DNA of 64,000 bases from Aurantiochytrium sp. KH105. Lineage: Eukaryota; Sar; Bigyra; Thraustochytrida; Thraustochytriidae. Location: the NCBI GenBank assembly GCA_003116975.1, contig BGKB01000120.1:62001-126000 (forward strand). The letters are read 5' to 3'. The notes below the pieces were generated by a model. It did no database searches and had not been told where the DNA came from. It saw nothing but the letters and a program-made list of their open reading frames with translations. This document shows, piece after piece, positions 38,601 through 47,278 of the stretch. Numbering within the stretch: position 1 is the stretch's first letter; each line of letters begins with the position of its first letter. The translations under genes and the position numbers were made by a program.

Positions 38601-40026
38601 AAAGACTCAGACGGAACTTGCTCTTGCGACGCAGCACCTTCACGTCAAAGAGCAGGAAAGCGAGCTTCTCCGCAGGGAATCAACATCATTGCGAGAGCAA
38701 GTTGAAAAAGCAAGCAGCGAGCACCGACAGCTGCAGGACCGCGTTGAAGAGCTTTCAAGGGAGGTCGAGAGCAAAGCCGCTGCTGCACAAAAGGTTGCGT
38801 ACGCACTCGAACTTAAGGAAGCTGCCGTGCAAGAACTTGAGCAGGAGCTCGCGCAATTTCGCGAGGACGCACAGACGAGCAAGGATCTGCTCGAGACCTT
38901 GCAAAAGGAAGTTGCCGAGGCGCGCAGCGCATGTACGACGTCCGATACTCAGCTTCGCGAAGCTCAAGACGCCCGCGAAGCTGCAGAGCAAGCCGAGACT
39001 GAACTCACCGAATCGCTCCAGGAAGCGGAAGAGAGGGCCTCGGAGAGCGCTGCGGCCCTGGGAGAACTGCGGGCAACCGCTGCTCAGCTACGCGAGGATC
39101 TCGCGGCGCGCACAAAGAGTGTCGACGAACTTTCTACTCAGCTAACAAAGGCTCACGAAGAGACGGCACAAATCAAGGAAGCCCATAGTGGTCAAATTCG
39201 GGATCTTCAAGATCAAGTCCGCTCACTCGAGGCAGACAAGAGTGCTTTAATGACTCGTATTGACAAGGCGCAAGCCGATCTCGAGGCCACTAAGTCGGGG
39301 CAGAGCGCTGATTCGCGCGAATGGGAAGCAAGGTACGCCGAGAAGGACTCGGAGATCGAAGAACTTGAGGAGCAATTGCGGGCTCAGCAGCAGGCGTTTG
39401 AGATCGAGCGCAAGGAGCTCAATCTCTCCGTAGCTACTGCTCTGAGCCAACTTTCAGTGCTGCAGGGCAACTTTTCGGTTCTGGAGAAATCGAACCGGTC
39501 TGCCAATGCCGCTCGCGACCGTGAGGTCGACGCATACGAGAGTCGCATTGAGACGCTATCGCGGGACAAGGCGCTCTTGGAGGGCGAGCTGCGCGGCAAA
39601 GTAGACGAGTGCGATCGCTGGCGGACGTCTGAAATGAGTGCAATCAAGACCAACTCTCGCTTGGAGATGGAGCTCCTCTCTGTCAAGGATCAAGTGGCCT
39701 TTTCCCAAGAAACAGAGACAAAACTCCGAGATCATATCGCAAGCTTGACCAAGGCAAAGCAAGAAATCTCGCAGCAGCTGCATACGATCGAGCAGTCGTC
39801 CTCGCACGAGATCGGCGCACTGAAGCGCTCGCTTCGCGAGCTGCAGTCTGAGACCGAGGCTCTCAGACAGCAACTCGAGAACGAGCGCATCGCGTTCGAC
39901 ACTATTTTCAAGGCACAAACAGAGACGCTCAATTACTCCACATTCCGAGGCGATTCGCCCAATGATGAAGGGCAAAAGCGCATGGAAAAGTTACTCAATA
40001 TGCAGACCAAAGGCTCGATGCAGTGA
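35620..40026 (+). CDS. Kinesin-3 family motor with long coiled-coil tail
   Basis: 1468 residues from the ATG at 35620 (MDGMNSLLGS). The motor runs from about residue 37 (SIRVAVRVRPFSKKEK) to about 480. It has the P-loop GQTGSGKT (150-157), switch I NKESSRSHAVF and switch II VDLAGSE (about 387). The phrases FVPYRNSALTWLLKESLGGN and ATVSPDAVNYHETLSTLKYAERAK, plus YFEIYNERVFDLLNP, are typical of kinesin-3 (KIF1/Unc104-like). These motors carry vesicles, and some move in flagella. A low-complexity insert of about 80 residues (191-274) interrupts the motor just before the YFEIYNE strand. No FHA or PH domain is obvious. The remaining 980 residues are a nearly continuous coiled coil with a Ser/Asp-rich break around 750-870. 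Confidence 0.85.
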   Translation: MDGMNSLLGSVGSPATPPMSPRLMRRRKSSALEEEMSSIRVAVRVRPFSKKEKAAGARRIVEMHGNSTVLTDPTMFLHLEENGGVGIDAEMLDNDDVWRTQFTFDRCFWSFDRENPNSKYATQREVFDTYGPWIIENAAHGFNCSLFAYGQTGSGKTHTMMGNDVDISANGDAGFIPRLCSGIFKEIHARSSAAAAAGSAASASPGASPHPDDVDISSGGKFPPRTRHTRSRNSSYPGFGELSGFGNTTHGHHAGTSADSGGSPNAQGGRKGHSSFHVEASYFEIYNERVFDLLNPNNKMDAAASLRVREHPKTGAYVEDLLTIAVSSYHEIEELLKQGSMARRVAETRMNKESSRSHAVFQLVLRKQRDGSDAKRIEEQSSKLYLVDLAGSERVSASGATGARLKEAANINRSLSALSDVIKALTTPRAADTTGKQFVPYRNSALTWLLKESLGGNAKTVMLATVSPDAVNYHETLSTLKYAERAKKIVNKARVNKESSAALVEVLQQEILQLREQLARYESESNDVLSPCSRTLRANQNDVDRRKLLVRLESQEKLVSSLSTSWEQKRELAQEHFAELESQNEKLQRERAEMEAEMQRLRSEKVARDAEEEKRRIERQQRQKQQIEQQLLKRKQEQNKQQSAQRELEELRARAAVLEEALATAQSERDAASEECASTKRSLARVEKKLAKQTQRLGARNSRLESLYRVILENQPRSDETKLACGEGDEVADGEREAREGHMLDVMEEDSLEDQPHREGDSKNTSPTIIDGTESAELLERSLSDAFLDETIQTGSGYSAQAGDRTGSEVIMDNGDNGDNGDDGQYSENDGEEESKDDVDDHGANPPSSPSLSSSSSQVAEGKAREASKTSKSAKKNQKKNTVSASKSARKLAKKNQKDDVVANMEETLRAQLVNARVLEARCTQLESYRSIVEPLEEALGPKKRELVSVIERLGEKLQKNQQAVEDFVASKSPEHHPDQRQDDIETKLENKLEKTQTELALATQHLHVKEQESELLRRESTSLREQVEKASSEHRQLQDRVEELSREVESKAAAAQKVAYALELKEAAVQELEQELAQFREDAQTSKDLLETLQKEVAEARSACTTSDTQLREAQDAREAAEQAETELTESLQEAEERASESAAALGELRATAAQLREDLAARTKSVDELSTQLTKAHEETAQIKEAHSGQIRDLQDQVRSLEADKSALMTRIDKAQADLEATKSGQSADSREWEARYAEKDSEIEELEEQLRAQQQAFEIERKELNLSVATALSQLSVLQGNFSVLEKSNRSANAARDREVDAYESRIETLSRDKALLEGELRGKVDECDRWRTSEMSAIKTNSRLEMELLSVKDQVAFSQETETKLRDHIASLTKAKQEISQQLHTIEQSSSHEIGALKRSLRELQSETEALRQQLENERIAFDTIFKAQTETLNYSTFRGDSPNDEGQKRMEKLLNMQTKGSMQ

Positions 40027-40114
40027 GCCCAAAGGCTCGATGCAGTGAGACCGAAGGCTCGATGCAGTGAGCCCGAAGGCTCGGTGCAGTGAGCCCAAAG
40101 GCTCGGTGCAGTGA
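40005..40114 (+). repeat. Five 22-bp tandem repeats spanning the kinesin-3 stop codon
   Basis: Five near-identical 22-bp units (consensus GMCCRAAGGCTCGRTGCAGTGA) run back to back. The first (40005-40026) encodes the last residues of the kinesin and its TGA stop. The other four (40027-40114) follow in the 3' untranslated region, each ending in TGA. Only two or three substitutions separate the units. Confidence 0.85.
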
Positions 40115-40438
40115 GAAGGAGCACGGGACAATCTTGTCGAGAGAGACTAATCAATTTGTGGTCGGTTACCTTCATGTACGGACCACGTTTGATTTTCCAT
40201 AGTACTGACAACATGTAATTTTGGCCCACGTCGCAACCAACACTTGTCTGTTTGTCCAAAAATAACAGAATTCATCCCGCTTGTTTGCTTTAATCCAAAA
40301 ACGGAACCATCTGACCGGTAGTAAGCAAGTCTGCGTCATGCTTGAAGCTGCCGTATCCTTCTACCGCCGCCCAAAAGCAATTCGTCCACATTTCAGCCAT
40401 ACGCACAACGGAAATACGGCAATTTAAGCTAACGACAG
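40115..40438. other. Intergenic between convergent kinesin-3 and PUS3 genes
   Basis: AT-richer sequence holding the 3' ends of both genes. No gene or clear element seen. Confidence 0.35.
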
Positions 40439-42166
40439 TCATTTTCTGTCGCTGCCAATATCGCTCGCCAAGTCCCAGCCATGCTTGTCCTTGATATCCT
40501 GAAGCTTGCGCTCACTCATCCGGCCAACGCGCTCCTCGTAGCTATCGCACAAGGGCCGATCAAAGAGCTTGACATGCTTTGAGGAACTTTTTTGCACACG
40601 ACCAGGTTTGCCCGCGATTGTCTTGGGGAAATCTGACGGGATCGGCACGCAGGCATCCGTCGTTTTGAAAGGAACGAGCTGCGCTGTGCTAGCGTCCTTG
40701 ACGGGAGCACGCTCGTCGATGAACTCAATGACACCCCGAGCCATGGACGCGGAGATGGCGTGGCGCGCTTCACGGAGCTCGAGACGCTGGCGTAGCTCCG
40801 AGAGCACCTCGGCGTTGTACCGAAAGTCGATGTCGGACGCAGCGTACTCGCTCTCGTAGAGAATGAGAGGAAGCTCGGATGCGATATCATAGACGGGTTT
40901 TCGCGGGTTCTTCTCAATATCCAAGAGTGCCGAAATAACGTCCGGAGACTCCAGTCGCTGGCCAACAAGGAAGAGCACTGAAACGAGGCAGCGAATTTGG
41001 TGCCAGAGAAAGGCGGAACCGCAGACTTTGAGATAGCACATTTGTCTTGCACCGTGCGCACCGTCGCACTTGATGACCTCGGCGGCCTCGATTCTTCGCA
41101 CGAAATTCTTAACGTTGGTCACATCCATCTTACAAAAATGGCGAAAGTCGTGCGTGCCCACAAGGAGATTAGCGGCCTTTTGCATGGCCTCCAGGTCGAG
41201 ATCCCGGGCCATGAAATAGTACCTGTATGTTCGCGTCTCACAATTGAACCGTGCTTGGAAATCACGGCTCGGTGCAGGCGCCCAGCCGAGAACGAAGATG
41301 TCGTCCGGGAGCAGACGGTTAAGAACGACAGGGTAATCAAGCTCGTTGGCATCGTCAGATGCTGCTGCCTTTGCAGCGGTATCATCTGCTGCGTCCATTT
41401 CTTCATTCGGTTCGCCGTCAGTGTTTTTGGCTCGCTTTTTGGGGGGCGGTGACTTGGCGCGTGGAATTGTGGATGCCTCTGGTAGTGGACTGGCAAGCTT
41501 AGAACGGACAGTGAGCGTCACCACCTGGCCCAAGGCACTGACGCCAACGTCCGTACGTCCACATCTAGAATACTGGGAGCTTGCGCGATCCGTAATGAGA
41601 CAAGCCTTCTTCAAAGCACGGAAAAGATGCTCTTCGACCGTCTCGGGTACAGTTGGCTGCGCACAAAATCCGCGGTAACCATCGCCAAAGTAGGCAAGAT
41701 GAAGTGCGATGTGACGTTGCGCGAAAAAGTCCATGTCAAACGCCTTGTTGTTTTTTTTCGTTTTCACCTTCTTGCTACTAGGCGGCTTGGCATCTTTGCC
41801 AGACATATCGTTTCCTTGCTTCGCTCTCTCGCCGCTTTCCTGCTGCTGCTTGCCATCAGAATCGCGAACATGGCGCTTGCGCGTCGCACTGTTCGGCACA
41901 CCTTGATCTACCGCAGGGGCTCGAGCAGCAGCAGCAGCAGCAGTAGCAGCATCGCCAGGCACGTCATCTCCAGTAGCAGAAGCAGCGGGAGAAGCCGAGG
42001 TCTTTGCTGTTTCTGCCGCGGTCGCTTCTGCAAAGGCCGTCGACGACGACGCGACGCTCTGGGCCACGGCTTTCACGGCGTCTTCGCCGTGGGCCTCGGC
42101 GAGCTTTTGCACGATGGCCTTGAGCTCGAACCGTGACAGCCTCCGCAGCCAGTCTCCGCCGCCCAT
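40439..42166 (-). CDS. PUS3: tRNA pseudouridine(38/39) synthase PUS3 (TruA family)
   Basis: 575 residues from the ATG at 42166 (MGGGDWLRRLSRFEL). The open frame extends a further 254 codons with no family match. The TruA-type core begins at about residue 150 (RHIALHLAYFGDGYRGFCAQ). The catalytic Asp206 lies in SRCGRTDVGVSA. FCKMDVTNVKNFVRRI and the FLWHQIRCLVSVLFLVGQ block are typical of the PUS3/DEG1 branch, which makes pseudouridine at positions 38 and 39 of tRNA anticodon arms. A basic cluster (SSKKVKTKKNNK, about residue 135) is a likely nuclear signal. An acidic/basic insert of about 45 residues (PPPKKRAKNTDGEP) follows the catalytic block. The start is supported by an ATG in a helical N-terminal region; the upstream part looks like translated leader of the neighbouring gene. 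Confidence 0.87.
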   Translation of the reverse strand: MGGGDWLRRLSRFELKAIVQKLAEAHGEDAVKAVAQSVASSSTAFAEATAAETAKTSASPAASATGDDVPGDAATAAAAAARAPAVDQGVPNSATRKRHVRDSDGKQQQESGERAKQGNDMSGKDAKPPSSKKVKTKKNNKAFDMDFFAQRHIALHLAYFGDGYRGFCAQPTVPETVEEHLFRALKKACLITDRASSQYSRCGRTDVGVSALGQVVTLTVRSKLASPLPEASTIPRAKSPPPKKRAKNTDGEPNEEMDAADDTAAKAAASDDANELDYPVVLNRLLPDDIFVLGWAPAPSRDFQARFNCETRTYRYYFMARDLDLEAMQKAANLLVGTHDFRHFCKMDVTNVKNFVRRIEAAEVIKCDGAHGARQMCYLKVCGSAFLWHQIRCLVSVLFLVGQRLESPDVISALLDIEKNPRKPVYDIASELPLILYESEYAASDIDFRYNAEVLSELRQRLELREARHAISASMARGVIEFIDERAPVKDASTAQLVPFKTTDACVPIPSDFPKTIAGKPGRVQKSSSKHVKLFDRPLCDSYEERVGRMSERKLQDIKDKHGWDLASDIGSDRK

Positions 42167-42455
42167 CCTCTCCCGACCTCTTCCTTCCTCGCTCGCTCGC
42201 TGCGCTCTCCGCGCCGGCGACGGTCGCGACTCCCGCGGTGGCGTCGAGTCGAGTCGAGTCTGCCCGGCGACGGTGAGTGGCTGGGCCACGCCCCGGCGGA
42301 CCCGGGGCGGAACCCCTGCGGCACCCGCGAGGAACTGAAGTAGAACCGGCACGGAACCGCCTAACCGTAGCTCAGGAAGCAAGTCTGCTCGAGCAGAAGA
42401 AGCACCTTTCTGCCGGCGCAGGCAGAGCACGAACTGCGAGGCCCTCGCGCGCACG
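42167..42455. promoter_or_regulatory. Compact divergent promoter between PUS3 and the coiled-coil gene
   Basis: Only 289 bases separate the two divergent ATGs, so the promoters probably overlap. The region is GC-rich. No element is recognised. Confidence 0.45.
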
Positions 42456-43313
42456 ATGGAGGCGGGCGCGCGGCGCGGGCCGCTGCTCGCGGCGCTGCGC
42501 GCGCGCGTGGGCGCCCTGAGCGGGGGCCTCTGCGAGGGCGCGAGCCCGGCCTCGCAGCTGGACAAGATGCACGAGCAGGCGTGCGGGACGCCGGCGGCGA
42601 CGGCTGCCACGCAGAGCTCTGCGGAGCCAAGGCCGCACCTTCGGCGAGACCAGGACCAGGACCAGGACCAGGACCAGGACAACTTCGTGCAGCACCCCCA
42701 GCAGCAGGTCCAGGACCAGCGAACGCAAGACCAAAAACAGGACCAGAATCGTGATGAGCTTGAGCATGGAAGCGAAGGTGATAAGAGCTTTCGCGCCAAG
42801 CTTGGTGTAGATCTGAGCATATTCCCGCGGCAAAAAGGTGCAGACTTTGAGCTTTGGTCCAAGCTTGACAAGCGCGCAGGAAAGGTGGATGCGCTTCTCG
42901 ACTCGTGTCGCAAAGTGCTTGTCGCCAACGTCGAGCTCGAGCGGGTTTGGAACCGGCTCTTGCGTCAAAAGGCTGCGAGCGACGATGACTCCAGTGTCAG
43001 CGACGAATTGAACGCGCTCAAGACGGTCTGCCAACGGAGCGTCATAGACTTTGACGAGGTCGGCGCACGTCTTGCGAAAGAGCTTACGGCGCTGTACAGC
43101 ACGCGCGCTGCGCTCTCGGCTGCCTCAGAGCGCATGGACGGTCTCGTGCTCGAGCTTCGCGCCACAGGCGAGGACAGCGACCGACTCACGGCGCTGATTC
43201 AGCAAAAGGAAAATCAAGCTCAAGATGCTCGTCGGCTTATACGGCGTCTGGACGAGGCCCTTTTAATACCTGTCACAACCACTGAACCATCGAACGAGGA
43301 CGAAGACTACTAG
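42456..43313 (+). CDS. Coiled-coil protein of unknown family with a DQ repeat
   Basis: 285 residues from the ATG at 42456 (MEAGARRGPLLAALRARVG). Residues 66-76 are a perfect DQ dipeptide repeat, and the next 40 residues are also rich in Asp and Gln. The second half (about 125-275) is predicted helical coiled coil (LELRATGEDSDRLTALIQQK) with regular hydrophobic spacing. The end is acidic (SNEDEDY). I do not recognise the family. Small coiled-coil subunits of complexes such as dynactin or kinetochore proteins look like this, but no motif supports one over another. Confidence 0.65.
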   Translation: MEAGARRGPLLAALRARVGALSGGLCEGASPASQLDKMHEQACGTPAATAATQSSAEPRPHLRRDQDQDQDQDQDNFVQHPQQQVQDQRTQDQKQDQNRDELEHGSEGDKSFRAKLGVDLSIFPRQKGADFELWSKLDKRAGKVDALLDSCRKVLVANVELERVWNRLLRQKAASDDDSSVSDELNALKTVCQRSVIDFDEVGARLAKELTALYSTRAALSAASERMDGLVLELRATGEDSDRLTALIQQKENQAQDARRLIRRLDEALLIPVTTTEPSNEDEDY

Positions 43314-43415
43314 GTATCGTGAGCACCCGAGTACGAGATGAAATGTATATTGCTGGATTATAATTCAACGAACGCACCGAGCGCACCGGCACTCTTGGCA
43401 ATACTTTACTTACTT

Positions 43416-44105
43416 TTAAAGGATAAGACCTGGATGCGTTGTTGGCTTTGATGTTTTCTTTTCAGCCCCAGCGCTCGGTGCAACGTTGGGCTTTGCCTTT
43501 TCTTCTGCCGTCTTGGCAGGATCCGCTGGCGGCGAGAGCTCTTCTTCTTCTTCTTCTTCTTGTGGCGCGGCTGGCTCATACGGTGAGGGTGGCGTGGCGT
43601 CACTGGGTGTTGCAGAAGCTTGTGGAGCTTCGTGCCTAAGTTCTACGGGTGTTTTGCCAGCACCATCTCCAATGGCTGACTCGGCAGGGAGAGTGGAAGG
43701 TTGAAGGTTTTCCGCGTTGAGAACGGATGCTTTCGTATCGCTGCCAACCCCTTGTGCTTCTTCGAGTAGGTCCTTGAGCTTAGCAAGTCGACATCGTTTG
43801 ATCCCGATTGCTGCTAAATTCTCCTCAACGGCCTGGCTCAGGTCTTGGTCTGGCCCCTCCTCCTCGAGAAAGGCCGCGAGCTCGGTGTTGGATCTTTCGA
43901 GGTGCTCGATCGCGTTTTCCAGCTCCTTAATGTCCAACTCCAGCACAGACGGGCCCTTTGCGCCGCCCGCGCCGGCGCCACTGCTGCCGCCCTCCTGTGA
44001 GCTCATGCTTCGTGTCCGGGCGGCGACGCGGCCCAGCCCAGTAATGAATGAATGTTGCGGGTTTGTCTCGCGCAGGCGCTGACGATCAAAACGAAGTTCT
44101 GCCAT
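43416..44105 (-). CDS. Small acidic protein with a possible TMA17/ADC17-like core
   Basis: 229 residues from the ATG at 44105. A second ATG (MSSQEGG) lies 33 codons in. The conserved-looking part (about residues 50-115) reads ELDIKELENAIEHLERSNTE, followed by an 'AVEENLAAIGIKRCRLAKLKDLL' helix. This pattern of a helix with HLERSN and a second helix with EEN recalls Tma17/Adc17, a yeast chaperone for proteasome base assembly. The match is by eye and short. The rest is low-complexity Pro/Glu/Ala, with a run of seven Glu. It converges with the coiled-coil gene, 102 bp apart. Confidence 0.55.
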   Translation of the reverse strand: MAELRFDRQRLRETNPQHSFITGLGRVAARTRSMSSQEGGSSGAGAGGAKGPSVLELDIKELENAIEHLERSNTELAAFLEEEGPDQDLSQAVEENLAAIGIKRCRLAKLKDLLEEAQGVGSDTKASVLNAENLQPSTLPAESAIGDGAGKTPVELRHEAPQASATPSDATPPSPYEPAAPQEEEEEEELSPPADPAKTAEEKAKPNVAPSAGAEKKTSKPTTHPGLIL

Positions 44106-44305
44106 GAAAAAAAAAAAGTTCTTCCATTCGTCGTAGGGTGTTCACAGACTTGAATCAGAGATAACGTTGATGAAGCCTGTAAAAAGGGCCTTAGACGCAC
44201 ACGACGAACACAACAAGACGCGAAAAAGCCCAGGTGGATCTACTCAACTCAGCTGCAAAGTTCTTCGAAACAATTGCTTCAGTTCTATACAAAAAAAAAT
44301 ACGTC

Positions 44306-46393
44306 CTAGTACTTTGGCCAGGAGGGCAGAGAGGCCGGGCGATGAGAGTCCATGTAGCCCGTGTGATGCATCCAAAGCATGTTCGTAACCTCGACGGTGC
44401 GCCAATGGCCGCTGTTATTAATGGTGTTCTTTCCAACGATGGTGTTGGCCTTGAAGCGACCACGATGGTTGGGGTCGCCGCGCTTCCGAAGGCCGAGCAA
44501 ACGCGATACGGAAACGTTCGCCCATAATTTCTTTGCGTCCGAGGTCAGTCTTCCCGTGCGCAATATCGGAACGAGGTTTTGTGCGAGCTGAGCAGTGCTG
44601 GCCCCAGACAATGCACTAAGGTTCAACTGCTGATATGGAACAATGTCTCCAACTGCTCCATCACCAGCCTTCTCGCTGGATCCCCCAGACATGATGCTGA
44701 CGCCTCGATTCGTCTTCAAGTCGCCGACATGGTTCGAAGACTGCGCATCTTGGTCGACGAGTCCTTCCTTACCGCTATGAGAAGGACACCTGGCTTTTTT
44801 GTCGAGCAAGGTCTTGACCTTGTTAGGAGGATCGGTCTTGGAGAAGAGGGCAACGTCTTCAAGCTTGTGATCCCGCCAACGAAGCCGCCGCGTCGACGCG
44901 CTACTGCTTCCCTTTGTACTGTCATTAAAGCTACCAGCACTCGCGCGTCTGGGACTTTGTTGAAATTGCTCGCGCAGGTACGAAGCATTCATGGAGTGCC
45001 GACGCTGCGGGCCAAGATCCTCTTCATACCGAAACTCCTTTGACCCGAGCCTTTGACGAGGTGGAGTTGGCGCTCGAGGTCTCGGTTGAGGCGGAGTTGG
45101 CGCTCGAGGTCTCAGCTGAGGAGACGGAAGCGATTCGCTGCTGGGCCGCCTATGCGGAGAAGAAGGTCTCTGGTAGCCGCGAGGGGGCGTTGAAGCCCGG
45201 GGTGGCGTTGGCGGACGTACATATGGCCTCGCGCGTGGAGGTGTCGGCGCGCGCGGTTGCTTGGTGACGATGCCGCGGAGGTAACGATCATCTGTGTTTT
45301 CATGACGCGACTTGGTTTCTCTTTCATCGTTTGCGTTGTACGCATCGTATTCGTCGTCGTCATCGTCATCATCGTCATCATCGCTACAGTCGCTCGCATA
45401 CGCTGGAGATTCACATGTGGGAATGGCCCACTTTGGTTCATCTGATGACTCCTGCTGGCATTGGTTATTGCTGCTTGAAGACAACTTCTTGGAGCGCGAG
45501 CCAGAGGACTCTAAACGAATTGCCGAGGTAGCCACAACGTTTGCTCTGGCTTTGGCCTCTTCTTCCCAGCGGCGTCGCTCGTAGTATTCATACTTTTGCG
45601 TCTTCTCATGCCGAAGTTCTTTACTATGCTGGTGTTGCAGGAGGATCTTATCTTGCTGCTGGTTTTTTTGCAGCGGGACTCTTGACTCCTGTGTTGGTTG
45701 CTGTTTTCTCGGTTGCTGTTGTTTGGACAACGACTTTCGCTCCTGCTGTATCTGGTATTGCTGTTGCTGTTGTTCTTCTTGTTCTTGTTGTCGTCGTTGC
45801 TGCTCTTTCTGCTGCTGCTGCTGCTGTCGTCTCTGCTGCTGCTGCTGCTGCTGCTCCTCCTCCTGCTGCTGCTGCTCCTCCTCCTGCTGCTGCTGTCTCT
45901 GCTGCTGCTGCTGTCTCTGCTGTTGCTGCTGCCACAGCTGCTGCTGCTGCCGCTGCTGCATCTGCCATTCTTGCTGACGCCTTTGCTCTTCTTGTCTTTG
46001 TTGCCATTGTTGCTGATGATCCCATGACTGCTGGTGCTGGTACTGGTGCTGGTACTGGTGCTGGTGCTGGTGCTGGTACTGGTGCTGATACTGGTGCTGT
46101 TGTTGAAAATGTTGCTGCTGCGGTAGCTGCTGCTGCTGCTGCTGTCGTTGATGATACTGCTGCTGCTGCTGGCTCCATTGTTGTTGCTGCCACGGCTGCT
46201 GCTGCTGCCATGGCTGATGATAAGTATCATAGCTTAAGCGTGGTTCCCATCGACCTCTTGATTGCTGCTGAGTCGAATAAAATTGTTGCGTCGAGTATGG
46301 AAGTGGCTGCTGCTGTCTCGGTATTGGCTCCTGAGGTCTCTCCAAATACTCGGCAGGATGAGAAAAGAACCTTGAGCTCGAACTGGAGTACAT
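44306..46393 (-). CDS. Glutamine-rich protein with TPP/RP-rich and basic C-terminal regions
   Basis: 695 residues from the ATG at 46393 (MYSSSSSRFFSHPAEY). Upstream the frame opens only with TTG. Residues about 50-270 are Q-rich (runs of Q interrupted by R, E, W and H) including a HQYQ repeat. A run of ten Asp occurs near residue 370, then PTPPRA/PRAPTPP repeats. The last 180 residues are less biased (RRLRWRDHKLEDVALF, NKVKTLLDKKAR, LLGLRKRGDPNHRGRF) and may be the functional part. I do not recognise the family. Q-rich regions like these often mediate condensation in RNA-binding or transcription factors. Confidence 0.65.
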   Translation of the reverse strand: MYSSSSSRFFSHPAEYLERPQEPIPRQQQPLPYSTQQFYSTQQQSRGRWEPRLSYDTYHQPWQQQQPWQQQQWSQQQQQYHQRQQQQQQLPQQQHFQQQHQYQHQYQHQHQHQYQHQYQHQQSWDHQQQWQQRQEEQRRQQEWQMQQRQQQQLWQQQQQRQQQQQRQQQQEEEQQQQEEEQQQQQQQRRQQQQQQKEQQRRQQEQEEQQQQQYQIQQERKSLSKQQQPRKQQPTQESRVPLQKNQQQDKILLQHQHSKELRHEKTQKYEYYERRRWEEEAKARANVVATSAIRLESSGSRSKKLSSSSNNQCQQESSDEPKWAIPTCESPAYASDCSDDDDDDDDDDEYDAYNANDERETKSRHENTDDRYLRGIVTKQPRAPTPPRARPYVRPPTPPRASTPPRGYQRPSSPHRRPSSESLPSPQLRPRAPTPPQPRPRAPTPPRQRLGSKEFRYEEDLGPQRRHSMNASYLREQFQQSPRRASAGSFNDSTKGSSSASTRRLRWRDHKLEDVALFSKTDPPNKVKTLLDKKARCPSHSGKEGLVDQDAQSSNHVGDLKTNRGVSIMSGGSSEKAGDGAVGDIVPYQQLNLSALSGASTAQLAQNLVPILRTGRLTSDAKKLWANVSVSRLLGLRKRGDPNHRGRFKANTIVGKNTINNSGHWRTVEVTNMLWMHHTGYMDSHRPASLPSWPKY
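45745..46220 (-). repeat. CAG trinucleotide-rich region encoding polyglutamine
   Basis: About 475 bases dominated by CAG/CAA (CTG/TTG on the plus strand). At least a dozen runs of CAG are each broken by other codons. Around 46030-46100 a CAG-TAC-CAG-CAC type array encodes alternating HQYQ. The interruptions should limit expansion. Confidence 0.85.
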
Positions 46394-47278
46394 TGGCTGA
46401 GACGCAACTTCTCCTAAGATGCGTGTCGCTGCTGGTCGAACTACGTCGATTGCAACTGATGGAAACCGATGAGCAAGCTTTCGTGAGTGCAAAGTCTGAT
46501 CGTCGACGTAAAGGGCGTCGTGGCCAACTTCTCGCGCGCTGACAATGAGGCAATCGACTCTGCTGACAATGCTTCGTGTGGCACGCACGCATGTAGCGCG
46601 GACTGACTCTGGATTTCCCGTCTCAAATTGAATCGAGGGCAATCACCACCAGGCCGAACTTCGTGAACTCTCTGAGCTCGCGCAAGCAAGCAGGCCAAGC
46701 ACTCCGTGGCTAACTTCGTACCGAGCGCGGCGTGGCAAGCGTACCAGCCAGCCTCGTACGAGATTTGCAGAATGCCGCGCCGGCGGAGCTACAAAACAAG
46801 ACCTGATCTTAGTCTGCTTGCCTCACCTTACACGCTTGTGGGTTAAAGCTTGGCGACACCTTCGTTTCGGCGCGAACCGGCGTCTGTGTAGCAGGAAAGT
46901 GACCAGGCGAGCTACCAAATTCGTTAATCTGACACAAGTGAAGTGTATAGACAGGCCACTCGCCACCCTACGGCATGCATGGCTGGGGAGGCGCGGCGCC
47001 GCAACGGATCAAAATTTGATATGCCAAAGCACTGACAAACAAGAGAGAGGGAAAACAAGAAAGAAAAAAAAGTCAGGAAGATGCCATTCAGTGGCCTTAG
47101 GAAAGGAAGGTCGCGACCCGGGTTACTCACAGTCAGGCAAATTGGCTCAGGCTGGCTGGTGGCTGGCTACCGGATTAAAAAGCCCTTTCGACAAGCATAG
47201 GAATGGCAGGAAAGTGAAAGTGAAAGTGAAAGTGAAAAATGCGTAAAAAACTGATACATGGAATCGTCTCTGTTCGTT
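46394..47278. other. Intergenic between the giant repeat gene and the glutamine-rich gene
   Basis: Almost 900 bases: the upstream region of the glutamine-rich gene and the 3' end of the giant gene (both minus strand). A GTGAAA repeat (GTGAAAGTGAAAGTGAAAGTG) occurs at about 47213-47237. The plus strand has a frame from a TTG at 46818, which I reject. No gene is convincing. Confidence 0.4.

Noticed and set aside
46818-47246. Plus-strand frame of 142 codons
   Set aside because: It begins with TTG, shows no motif, and lies in the upstream region of a minus-strand gene.
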